This document shows positions 13,146-25,557 of a stretch of DNA of 64,000 nucleotides, piece by piece. Made by a program: the position numbers and the translations under genes. Location: positions 17,833,933 through 17,897,932 of the forward strand of contig OY282608.1 of the NCBI GenBank assembly GCA_958298945.1. Direction: 5' to 3'. The notes under the pieces were generated by a model. That model ran no database searches, was not told where the DNA came from, and saw nothing but the letters and a program-made list of their open reading frames with translations. Every line of letters starts with the position of its first letter. Within the stretch, counting starts at the first letter, position 1. The DNA is from Atherix ibis (Eukaryota; Arthropoda; Insecta; Diptera; Athericidae).

Positions 13146-16100
13146 GTAACCAAAAAGCCAATAAACTAACAACCCAACAAGCCAACAAGCCAACAAACCA
13201 ACAAACCAACAAAGCAACAAGCCAACAAGCCAACAAACCAACAAATAGAACAAGCCAACAAACCAACAAACCAACAAGCCAATAAGCCAACAAGCCAACA
13301 AGCCAACAAACCAACAAGCCAACAAGCCAACAAGCCAACAAACCAACAAGCCAACAAGCCAACAAGCCAACAACCCAACAAGCCAACAAGCCAACAAACC
13401 AACAAACCAACAAACCAACAAGCCAACAAGCCAATAAACCAACAAACCAACAAACGAACAAGCCAACAAGCCAACAAACCAACAAACCAACAAACCAACA
13501 AACCAACAAACCAACAAGCCAACAAACCAACAAACCAACAAACCAACAAACCAACAAGCCAACAAGCCAACAAACCAACAAACCAACAAACCAACAAACC
13601 AACAAACCAACAAACCAACAAGCCAACAAACCAACAAACCAACAAACCAACAAACTAACAAACCAACAAACCAAGTAACCAAAAAGCCAATAAACTAACA
13701 ACCCAACAAGCCAACAAGCCAACAAACCAACAAACCAACAAAGCAACAAGCCAAAAAGCCAACAAACCAACAAATAGAACAAGCCAACAAACCAACAAAC
13801 CAACAAGCCAACAAACCAACAAGCCAACAAGCCAACAAGCCAACAAACCAACAAGCCAACAAGCCAACAAGCCAACAAACCAACAAGCCAACAAGCCAAC
13901 AAACCAACAAACCAACAAACCAACAAGCCAACAAGCCAATAAACCAACAAACCAACAAACCAACAAACGAACAAGCCAACAAGCCAACAAACCAACAAAC
14001 CAACAAACCAACAAACCAACAAACCAACAAGCCAACAAACCAACAAACCAACAAACCAAGTAACCAAAAAGCCAACAAACCAACAAACCAACAAGCCAAC
14101 AAGCCAACAAACCAACAAACCAACAAACCAACAAGCCCACAAACCAACAAACCAACAAGCCAACAAACCAACAAACCAACAAACCAACAAACCAATAAAC
14201 CAACAAACCAAGAAACCAAAAAGCCAACAAACTAACAAACCAACAAGTGAACAAGCCAACAAACTAACAAACCAACAAAGCAACAAGCCAGCAAGCCAAC
14301 AAACCAACAAACCATCAAGCCAACAAACCAACAAACTAAGTAACTAACGAACCAACAAACCAACAAGCCAACAAGCCAACAAACCAACAAACCAACAAAC
14401 CAATAGACCAACAAACCAACAAGCCAACAAGCTAACAAACCAACAAACCAACAAGCCAACAAACCAACAAACCAACAAACTAAGTAACCAACAAGCCAAC
14501 AAACCAACAAACCAACAAGCCAACAAGCCAACAAACCAACAAACCAACAAACCAACAAACCAACAAACCAACAAACCAACAAACCAACAAACCAACAAAC
14601 CAACAAACCAAAAAACCAACAAACCAACAAACCAACAAACCAACAAACCAACGAACCAACAAGCCAACAAACCAACAAACCAACAAACCAACAAGCCAAC
14701 AAACCAACACGCCAACAAACCAACAAACCAACAAACCAAGTAACCAAAAAGCTAACAAACTAACAAACCAATAAGCCAAAAAGCCAACAAACCAACAAAC
14801 CAACAAACCAACGAACCAACAAGCCAACAAACCAACAAACCAACAAACCAACAAACCAATAAGCCAACAAACCAACACGCCAACAAACCAACAAACCAAC
14901 AAACCAAGTAACCAAAAAGCCAACAAACTAACATACCAATAAGCCAAAAAGCCAACAAACCAACAAACCAACAAAGCAACAAGCCAACAAGCCAACAAAC
15001 CAACGAACCAACAAGCCAACAAACCAACAAACCAACAAGCCAACAAGCCAACAAACCAACAAACCAACAAACCAATAAACCAACAAACCAACAAACCAAC
15101 AAGCCAACAAACCAACAAACCAACAAGCCAACAAACCAACAAGCCAACAAACCAACAAACAAACAAACCAAAAAAACCAACAAACTAACAAACCAACAAA
15201 CCAACAAACCAACAAACGAACAAGCCAACAAGCCAACAAACCAACAAACTAACAAACCAACAAGCCAACAAACCAACAAACGAACAAGCCAACAAGCCAA
15301 CAAACCAACAACCCAACAAACCAACAAACCAACAAACGAACAAGCCAACAAGCCAACAAACCAACAAACCAACAAACCAACAAACCAACAAACCAACAAG
15401 CCAACAAACCAACAAACCAAGTAACCAAAAAGCCAACAAACCAACAAGCAAACAAGCCAAAAAACCGACAAACCAATAAACCAACAAACCAACAAGCCAA
15501 CAAACCAACAAACCAACAAGCCAACAAACCAACAAGCCAACAAACCAACAAACCAACAAAACAAAAAAACCAACAAACTAACAAACCAACAAACCAACAA
15601 ACCAACAAACGAATAAGCCAACAAGCCAACAAACCAACAAACTAACAAACCAACAAGCCAACAAACGAACAAGCCAACAAGCCAACAAAACAACAAACCA
15701 ACAAACCAACAAACCAACAAACCAACAAACCAACAAGCAAACAAGCCAAAAAACCGACAAACCAACAAGCCAACAAACCAACAAACTAAGTAACTAACGA
15801 GCCAACAAACCAACAAGCCAACAAGCCAACAAACCAACAAACCAACAAACCAACAAACCAACAAACCAACAAACCAATAAACCAAAAAACCAACAAACCA
15901 ACAAACCAACAAACCAACAAACCAACAAACCAACAAGCCAACAAGCCAACAAACCAACAAACCAACAAACAAAGAAGCCTACAAACTAACAAGCCAACAA
16001 ACCAACAAACCAAATAACCAAAAAGGCAACAAACTAAGAAACCAACAAGCCAACAAGCCAACAAACCAACAAACCAACAAAGCAACAAGCCAACAAGCCA

Positions 16101-17245
16101 ACAAACCAACAAACCAACAAGCCAACAAACCAACAAACCAACAAACCAAGAAACCAACAAACCAACAAACCAACAAACCAACAAACCAACAAACCAACAA
16201 GCCAACAAACCAACAAACCAAAAAACCAACAAACCAACAAACCAACTAGCCAACAAGCTAACAAACCAACAAACCAACAAGCCAACAAACCAACAAACCA
16301 ACAAACCAACAAACCAACAAACCAACAAACCAACAAACCAACAAACCAACAAACCAACAAACCAACAAACCAAAAAAACCAACAAACCAACAAACCAACA
16401 AACCAACAAACCAACCAACAAGCCAACAAGCCAACAAACCAACAAACCAACAAACCAACAAGCCAACAAACCAACAAGCCAACAAACCAACAAACCAAGT
16501 AACCAAAAAGCCAACAAACTAACAAACCAACAAGCCAACAAGCCAACAAACCAACAAACCAACAAAGCAACAAGCCAACAAGCCAACAAACCAACAAACC
16601 AACAAGCCAACAAACCAACAAACCAACAAACCAACAAACCAACAAACCAACAAACTAACAAACCAACAAACCAACAAGCCAAAAAGCCAACAAACCAACA
16701 AACCAACAAACCAAAAAACCAAAAAACCAACAAACCAACAAACCAACAAACCAACAAACCAACAAACCAACAAACCAACAAACCAACAAACCAACAAGCC
16801 AACAAACCAACAAACCAACAAACTAACAAACCAACAAGCCAACAAACCAACAAACCAACAAGTCAACAAGCCAACAAACCAACAAACCAACAAACCAACA
16901 AACCAACAAACCAACAAACCAACAAGCCAACAAACCAACAAACCAACAAGCCAACAAGCCAACAAACCAACAAACCAACAAGCCAACAAACGAACAAGCC
17001 AACAAACCAACAAAGCAACAAACCAAGTAACAAAAAAGCCAACAAACTAACAAACCAACAAGTCAACAAGCCAACAAACCAACAAACCAACAAAGCAACA
17101 AGCCAACAAGCCAACAAACCAACAAACCAACAAGCCAACAAACCAACAAACCAACAAACCAACAAGCCAACAAACCAACAAACAAATAAACCAACAAACC
17201 AACAAACCAACAAACCAACAAACCAACAAACCAACAAACCAAAAA
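13146..17245. repeat. HOR-C copy 2 (~4.1 kb)
   Basis: Counterpart of 7,640-11,688. The spacing is 5,506 at the first T (13,246), then 4,905 (T at 13,775; K at 14,247), 4,785 (M at 14,484, 14,740 and 14,908), 5,730 (CCAACTAGCC near 16,243) and 5,682 (M at 16,499 and 17,027). Compared with copy 1 it therefore lacks about 600 bp near 8.17-8.77 kb and 120 bp near 9.5 kb, and has about 0.94 kb extra between roughly 15,210 and 16,140. Similarity ends at about 17,245. Confidence 0.82.
15210..16140. repeat. Extra ~0.94-kb segment inside HOR-C copy 2
   Basis: Absent from the matching place in copy 1. It includes a second copy of the 9.53-9.60 kb text (AAGCAAACAAGCC, then CCGACAAACC, then AAGTAACTAACGA) at about 15,728-15,800, and units with CGAACAAGCC at about 15,213, 15,281, 15,336 and 15,664. 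It looks like a local duplication brought in from within the same family. Its edges are approximate. Confidence 0.65.
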
Positions 17246-20200
17246 ACCAACAAAACAACAAACCAACAAGCCAACAAGCCAACAAACCAACAAACCAACA
17301 AGCCAACAAGCCAACAAACCAACAAACCAACAAGCCAACAAATCAACAAACCAACAAACCAACAAGCCAACAAACCAACAAACAAATAAACCAACAAACC
17401 AAAAAACCAACAAACCAACAAACCAACAAACCAACAAACCAACAAACCAACAAACCAACAAGCTAACAAGCCAACAAACCAACAAACCAACAAACGAACA
17501 AACCAACAAACCAACAAACCAACAAGCCAACAAATCAACAAACCAACAAACCAACAAGCCAACAAACCAACAAGCAAACAAACCAACAAACCAACAAACC
17601 AAGTAACCAAAAAGCCAACAAACTAACAACCCAACAAGCCAACAAGCCAACAAACCAACAAACCAACAAAGCAACAAGCCAAGAAGCCAACAAACCAACA
17701 AATAGAACAAGCCAACAAACTAACAAACCAACAAGCCAACAAGCCAATAAGCCAACAAGCCAACAAGCCAACAAACCTACAAGCCAACAAGCCAACAAGC
17801 CAACAAACCAACAAGCCAACAAGCCAACAAACCAACAAGCCAACAAGCCAACAAACCAACAAACCAACAAACCAACAAGCCAACAAACCAATAAACCAAA
17901 AAACCAACAAACCAACAAACCAAGTAACCAAAAAGCCAACAAACTAACAAACCAACAAGCCAACAAACCAACAAACCAACAAGCCAACAAGCCAGCAAAC
18001 CAACAAAACAACAAGCCAACAAACCAACAATCCAACAAACCAAAAAACCAACAGACCAACAAGCCAGCAAACCAACAAGCCAACAAACCAACAAACCAAC
18101 AAACCATGTAACCAAAAAGCCAACAAACTAACAAACCAATAAGCCAACAAGCCAACAAACCAACAAACCAACAGAGCAACAAGCCAACAAGCCAACAAAC
18201 CAACGAACCAACGAACCAACAAGCTAACAAACCAACAAACCAACAAGCCAACAAGCCAACAAACCAACAAACCAACAAACAAACAAGCCAACAAACCAAC
18301 AAACCAACAAGCCAACAAACCAACAAACCAACAAACTAACAAACCAACAAACAAACAAGCCAACAAGCCAACAAACCAACAAACCAACAAGCCAACAAAC
18401 CAACAAACCAACAAACCAACAAGCCAACAAACCAACAAGCCAACAAACCAACAAATCAAGTAACCAAAAAGTCAACAAACTAACAAACCAACAAGTGAAC
18501 AAGCCAACAAACCAACAAACCAACAAAGCAACAAGCAAACAAGCCAACAAACCAACAAACCAACAAGCCAACAAACCAACAAACCAACAAGCCAACAAGC
18601 CAACAAACCAAAAAACCAACAAACCAACAAACCAACAAGCCAACAAGCCAAAAAACCAACAAACCAACAAGCCCACAAACCAGCAAACTAACAAACTAAG
18701 TAACCAACAAGCCAACAAACCAACAAACCAACAAGTTAACAAGCCAACAAACCAACAAACCAACAAACCAACAAACCAAACAAACCAACAAACCAAAAAA
18801 CCAACAAACCAACAAACCAACAAACCAACAGACCAACAAACCAACAAGCCAACAAGCCAACAAACCAACAAATCAAGCATCCAACAAACCAATAAGCCAA
18901 CAAACCAACAAACCAAGTAACCAAAAAGCCAACAAACTAACAAACCAACAAGCCAACAAGCCAACAAACCAACAAACCAACAAAGCAACAAGCCAACAAG
19001 CCAAGAAACCAACAAACCAACAAGCCAACAAACCAACAAACCAACAAACCAGCAAACCAACAAACCAACAAACCAACAAACCAACAAGCCAACAAGCCAA
19101 CAAACCAACAAACCAACAAACCAAAAAACCAACAAACCAACGAACAAACAAACCAACAAACCAACAAACCAACAAACCAACAAGCCAACAAGCCAACAAA
19201 CCAACAAACTAACAAACCAACAAGCCAACAAACCAACAAACCAACAAGCCAACAAGCCAACAAACCAACAAACCAACAAACCAACAAACCAACTAGCCAA
19301 CAAACCAACAAACCAACAAGCCAACAAGCCAACAAACCAACAAACCAACAACCCAACAAACCAACAAGCCAACAAACCAACAAACCAACAAACCAAGTAA
19401 CCAAAAAGCCAACAAACTAACAAACCAACAAGCCAACAAGCCAACAAACTAACAAACCAACAAAGCAACAAGCCAACAAGCCAACAAACCAACAAACCAA
19501 CAAGCCAACAAACCAACAAACCAAATAACCAACAAGCCAACAAACCAACAAACAAATAAACCAACAAACCAACAAACCAACAAACCAACAAACCAACAAA
19601 CCAACAAACCAAAAAACCAACAAACCAACAAACCAACAAGCCAACAAGCCAACAAACCAACAAACCAACAAGCCAACAAGCCAACAAGCCAACAAACCAA
19701 CAAACCAACAAGCCAACAAACCAACAAACCAACAAACCAACAAGCCAACAAACCAACAAACAAATAAACCAACAAACCAAAACACCAACAAACCAACAAA
19801 CCAACAAACCAACAAACCAGCAAACCAACAAACCAACAAACCAACAAGCCAACAAGCCAACAAACCAACAAACCAACAAACCAACAAGACAACAAACCAA
19901 CAAGCCAACAAACCAACAAACCAACAAACCAAGTAACCAAAAAGCCAACAAACTAACAAACCAACAAGCCAACAAGCCAACAAGCCAACAAACCAACAAA
20001 CCAACAAAGCAACAAGCCAACAAGCCAACAAACCAACAAACCAACAAGCCAACAAACCAACAAACCAACAAGCTAACAAGCCAACAAACCAACAAGCCAA
20101 CAAGCCAACAAACCAACAAACCAATAAACCAACAAACCAACAAAGCAACAGACCAACAAACCAACAAACCAACAAAGCAACAAGCCAACAAGCCAACAAA

Positions 20201-20351
20201 CCAACGAACCAACGAACCAACAAGCTAACAAACCAACAAGCCAACAAACCAACAAACCAACAAACCAACAAGCCAACAATCCAACAAGCCAACAAACCAA
20301 CAAACCAACAAATCAAGTAACCAAAAAGTCAACAAACTAACAAACCAACAA
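17246..20351. repeat. HOR-D copy 0 (5'-truncated, ~3.1 kb)
   Basis: Landmark order T (17,703), K (18,495), 9-base slip unit CCAAACAAA (about 18,778), L (about 19,779), D (20,204), next K (20,352) matches the full HOR-D copies. T to K is 792 bp, against 776, 760 and 752 in the other copies. The first K and first E are missing, so its left end was joined to HOR-C by recombination. An AAGCATCC unit at about 18,876 replaces the usual AAGCAGCC. Confidence 0.82.
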
Positions 20352-21083
20352 GTGAACAAGCCAACAAACCAACAAACCAACAAAGCAACAAGCAAACAAG
20401 CCAACAAACCAACAAACCAACAAGCCAACAAACCAACAAACCAACAAGCCAACAAGCCAACAAACCAAAAAACCAACAAACCAACAAACCAACAAGCCAA
20501 CAAGCCAAAAAACCAACAAACCAACAAGCCCACAAACCAGCAAACTAACAAACTAAGTAACCAACAAGCCAACAAACCAACAAACCAACAAGTTAACAAG
20601 CCAACAAACCAACAAACCAACAAACCAACAAGCCAACAAACCAACAAACCAAAAAACCAACAAACCAACAAACCAACAAACCAACAAACCAACAAACCAA
20701 CAAGCCAACAAGCCAACAAACTAACAAACCAAGCAGCCAACAAACCAATAAGCCAACAAACCAACAAACCAAGTAACCAAAAAGCCAACAAACTAACAAA
20801 CCAACAAGCCAACAAGCCAACAAACCAACAAACCAACAAAGCAACAAGCCAACAAGCCAAGAAACCAACAAAACAACAAGACAACAAACCAACAAACCAA
20901 CAAACCAGCAAACCAACAAACCAACAAACCAACAAACCAACAGACCAACAAGCCAACAAGCCAACAAACCAACAAACCAACAAACCAACAAATCAAGTAA
21001 CAAGCCAACAAGCCAACAAACCAACAAACCAACAAACCAACAAATCAAGTAACCAAAAAGTCAACAAACTAACAAACCAACAA
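20352..21083. repeat. K-bounded unit, 732 bp, ending in a half-octamer junction
   Basis: Runs from K at 20,352 to K at 21,084. E lies at 20,731 and M at 20,773. Near 20,996-21,004 the usual text after TCAAGTAAC is replaced directly by AAGCCAAC, so a 4-base half unit marks a join. The length is 91 octamers plus 4 bases, the only K-bounded unit out of register by half. Confidence 0.85.
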
Positions 21084-21851
21084 GTGAACAAGCCAACAAA
21101 CCAACAAACCAACAAAGCAACAAGCAAACAAGCCAACAAACCAACAAACCAACAAGCCAACAAACCAACAAACCAACAAGCCAACAAGCCAACAAACCAA
21201 AAAACCAACAAACCAACAAACCAACAAGCCAACAAGCCAAAAAACCAACAAACCAACAAGCCCACAAACCAGCAAACTAACAAACTAAGTAACCAACAAG
21301 CCAACAAACCAACAAACCAACAAGTTAACAAGCCAACAAACCAACAAACCAACAAACCAACAAGCCAACAAACCAACAAACCAAAAAACCAACAAACCAA
21401 CAAACCAACAAACCAACAAACCAACAAGCCAACAAGCCAACAAACTAACAAACCAAGCAGCCAACAAACCAATAAGCCAACAAACCAACAAACCAAGTAA
21501 CCAAAAAGCCAACAAACTAACAAACCAACAAGCCAACAAGCCAACAAACCAACAAACCAACAAAGCAACAAGCCAACAAGCCAAGAAACCAACAAAACAA
21601 CAAGCCAACAAACCAACAAACCAACAAACCAGCAAACCAACAAACCAACAAACCAACAAACCAACAAGCCAACAAGCCAACAAACCAACAAACCAACAAA
21701 CCAAAAAACCAACAAACCAACGAACAAACAAACCAACAAGCCAACAAGCCAACAAGCCAACAAACCAACAAACCAAGCAGCCAACAAACCAATAAGCCAA
21801 CAAACCAACAAACCAAGTAACCAAAAAGCCAACAAACTAACAAACCAACAA
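21084..21851. repeat. K-bounded unit, 768 bp
   Basis: Runs from K at 21,084 to K at 21,852, exactly 96 octamers. It has E at about 21,455 and 21,775 with M between them. The first ~370 bp read like the preceding unit. Confidence 0.85.
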
Positions 21852-24800
21852 GTGAACAAGCCAACAAACCAACAAACCAACAAAGCAACAAGCAAACCAG
21901 CCAACAAACCAACAAACCAACAAGCCAACAAACCAACAAACCAACAAGCCAACAAGCCAACAAACCAAAAAACCAACAAACCAACAAACCAACAAGCCAA
22001 CAAGCCAAAAAACCAACAAACCAACAAGCCCACAAACCAGCAAACTAACAAACTAAGTAACCAACAAGCCAACAAACCAACAAACCAACAAGTTAACAAG
22101 CCAACAAACCAACAAACCAACAAACCAACAAGCCAACAAACCAACAAACCAAAAAACCAACAAACCAACAAACCAACAAACCAACAAACCAACAAACCTA
22201 CAAGCCAACAAGCCAACAAACCAACAAACCAAACAGCCAACAAACCAATAAGCCAACAAACCAACAAACCAAGTAACCAAAAAGCCAACAAACTAACAAA
22301 CCAACAAGCCAACAAGCCAACAAACCAACAAACCAACAAAGCAACAAGCCAACAAGCCAACAAACCAACAAACCAACAAGCCAACAAACCAACAAACCAA
22401 CAAACCAACAAGCCAACAAACCAACAAACAAATAAACCAACAAACCAACAAACCAACAAACCAACAAACCAACAAACCAAAAAACCAACAAAACAACAAA
22501 CCAACAAGCCAACAAGCCAACAAACCAACAAACCAACAAGCCAACAAGCCAACAAACCAACAAACCAACAAGCCAACAAATCAACAAACCAACAAACCAA
22601 CAAGCCAACAAACCAACAAACAAATAAACCAACAAACCAAAAAACCAACAAACCAACAAACCAACAAACCAACAATACAACAAACCAACAAACCAACAAG
22701 CTAACAAGCCAACAAACCAACAAACCAACAAACGAACAAACCAACAAACCAACAAACCAACAAGCGAACAAACCAACAAACCAACAAACCAACAAGCCAA
22801 CAAACCAACAAGCAAACAAACCAACAAACCAACAAACCAAGTAACCAAAAAGCCAACAAACTAACAACCCAACAAGCCAACAAGCCAACAAACCAACAAA
22901 CTAACAAAGCAACAAGCCAAGAAGCCAACAAACCAACAAATAGAACAGGCCAACAAACCAACAAACCAACAAGCCAACAAGCCAATAAGCCAACAAGCCA
23001 ACAAGCCAACAAACCTACAAGCCAACAAGCCAACAAGCCAACAAACCAACAAGCCAACAAGCCAACAAACCAACAAGCCAACAAGCCAACAAACCAACAA
23101 ACCAACAAACCAACAAGCCAACAAACCAATAAACCAAAAAACCAACAAACCAAGTAACCAAAAAGCCAACAAACTAACAAACCAACAAGCCAACAAACCA
23201 ACAAATCAAAAAGCCAACAAGCCAGCAAACCAACAAAACAACAAGCCAACAAACCAACAATCCAACAAACCAAAAAACCAACAGACCAACAAGCCAACAA
23301 ACCAACAAGCCAACAAACCAACAAACCAACAAACCATGTAACCAAAAAGCCAACAAACTAACAAACCAATAAGCCAACAAGCCAACAAACCAACAAACCA
23401 ACAGAGCAACAAGCCAACAAGCCAACAAACCAACGAACCAACGAACCAACAAGCTAACAAACCAACAAACCAACAAGCCAACAAGCCAACAAACCAACAA
23501 ACCAACAAACCAACAAGCCAACAAACCAACAAACCAACAAGCCAACAAACCAACAAACCAACAAACCAACAAACAAACAAGCCAACAAGCCAACAAACCA
23601 ACAAACCAACAAGCCAACAAACCAACAAACCAACAAACCAACAAGCCAACAAACCAACAAGCCAACAAACCAACAAATCAAGTAACCAAAAAGTCAACAA
23701 ACTAACAAACCAACAAGTGAACAAGCCAACAAACCAACAAACCAACAAAGCAACAAGCAAACAAGCCAACAAACCAACAAACCAACAAGCCAACAAACCA
23801 ACAAACCAACAAGCCAAAAAACCAACAAACCAACAAGCCCACAAACCAGCAAACTAACAAACTAAGTAACCAACAAGCCAACAAACCAACAAACCAACAA
23901 GTTAACAAGCCAACAAACCAACAAACCAACAAACCAACAAACCAAACAAACCAACAAACCAAAAAACCAACAAACCAACAAACCAACAAACCAACAGACC
24001 AACAAACCAACAAGCCAACAAGCCAACAAACCAACAAACCAAGCAGCCAACAAACCAATAAGCCAACAAACCAACAAACCAAGTAACCAAAAAGCCAACA
24101 AACTAACAAACCAACAAGCCAACAAGCCAACAAACCAACAAACCAACAAAGCAATAAGCCAACAAGCCAAGAAACCAACAAACCAACAAGCCAACAAACC
24201 AACAAACCAACAAACCAGCAAACCAACAAACCAACAAACCAACAAACCAACAAGCCAACAAGCCAACAAACCAACAAACCAACAAACCAAAAAACCAACA
24301 AACCAACGAACAAACAAACCAACAAACCAACAAACCAACAAGCCAACAAGCCAACAAACCAACAAACTAACAAACCAACAAGCCAACAAACCAACAAACC
24401 AACAAGCCAACAAGCCAACAAACCAACAAACCAACAAACCAACAAACCAACTAGCCAACAAACCAACAAACCAACAAGCCAACAAGCCAACAAACCAACA
24501 AACCAACAACCCAACAAACCAACAAGCCAACAAACCAACAAACCAACAAACCAAGTAACCAAAAAGCCAACAAACTAACAAACCAACAAGCCAACAAACT
24601 AACAAACCAACAAAGCAACAAGCCAACAAGCCAACAAACCAACAAACCAACAAGCCAACAAACCAACAAACCAACAAACCAACAAGCCAACAAACCAACA
24701 AACAAATAAACCAACAAACGAACAAACCAACAAACCAACAAACCAACAAACCAACAAACCAAAAAACCAACAAACCAACAAACCAACAAGCCAACAAGCC

Positions 24801-25557
24801 AACAAACCAACAAACAAACAAGCCAACAAGCCAACAAGCCAACAAACCAACAAACCAACAAACCAACAAGCCAACAAACCAACAAACCAACAAACCAACA
24901 AACCAACAAGCCAACAAACCAACAAACAAATAAACCAACAAACCAAAACACCAACAAACCAACAAACCAACAAACCAACAAACCAGCAAACCAACAAACC
25001 AACAAACCAACAAGCCAACAAGCCAACAAACCAACAAACCAACAAACCAACAAGACAACAAACCAACAAGCCAACAAACCAACAAACCAACAAACCAAGT
25101 AACCAAAAAGCCAACAAACTAACAAACCAACAAGCCAACAAGCCAACAAACCAACAAACCAACAAAGCAACAAGGCAACAAGCCAACAAACCAACAAACC
25201 AACAAGCCAACAAACCAACAAACCAACAAGCTAACAAGCCAACAAACCAACAAGCCAACAAGCCAACAAACCAACAAACCAATAAACCAACAAACCAACA
25301 AAGCAACAGACCAACAAACCAACAAGCCAACAAACCAACAAACAAATAAACCAACAAACCAACAAGCCAACAAACCAACAAAGCAACAAGCCAACAAGCC
25401 AACAAACCAACGAACCAACGAACCAACAAGCTAACAAACCAACAAGCCAACAAACCAACAAACCAACAAACCAACAAGCCAACAATCCAACAAGCCAACA
25501 AACCGACAAACCAACAAATCAAGTAACCAAAAAGTCAACAAACTAACAAACCAACAA
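21852..25557. repeat. HOR-D copy 1 (3,706 bp)
   Basis: Full landmark order: K (21,852), an E-like AAACAGCC (about 22,223), M (22,273 and 22,841), T (TAG at 22,941), K (23,717), 9-base slip (about 23,943), E (24,041), M, L (about 24,945), D (about 25,410), next K (25,558). The two K-to-K halves are 1,865 and 1,841 bp. The stretch 22.3-23.2 kb repeats at 25.9-26.8 kb with a constant spacing of 3,650. Confidence 0.9.

Noticed and set aside
18224..20212. 662-codon open frame on the - strand
   Set aside because: Pure repeat translation. It ignores HOR boundaries, and homologous HOR copies at 21.8, 25.6 and 36.6 kb do not keep the frame limits.
20993..22891. 632-codon open frame on the - strand
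   Set aside because: Repeat translation that crosses the half-octamer junction near 21,000.
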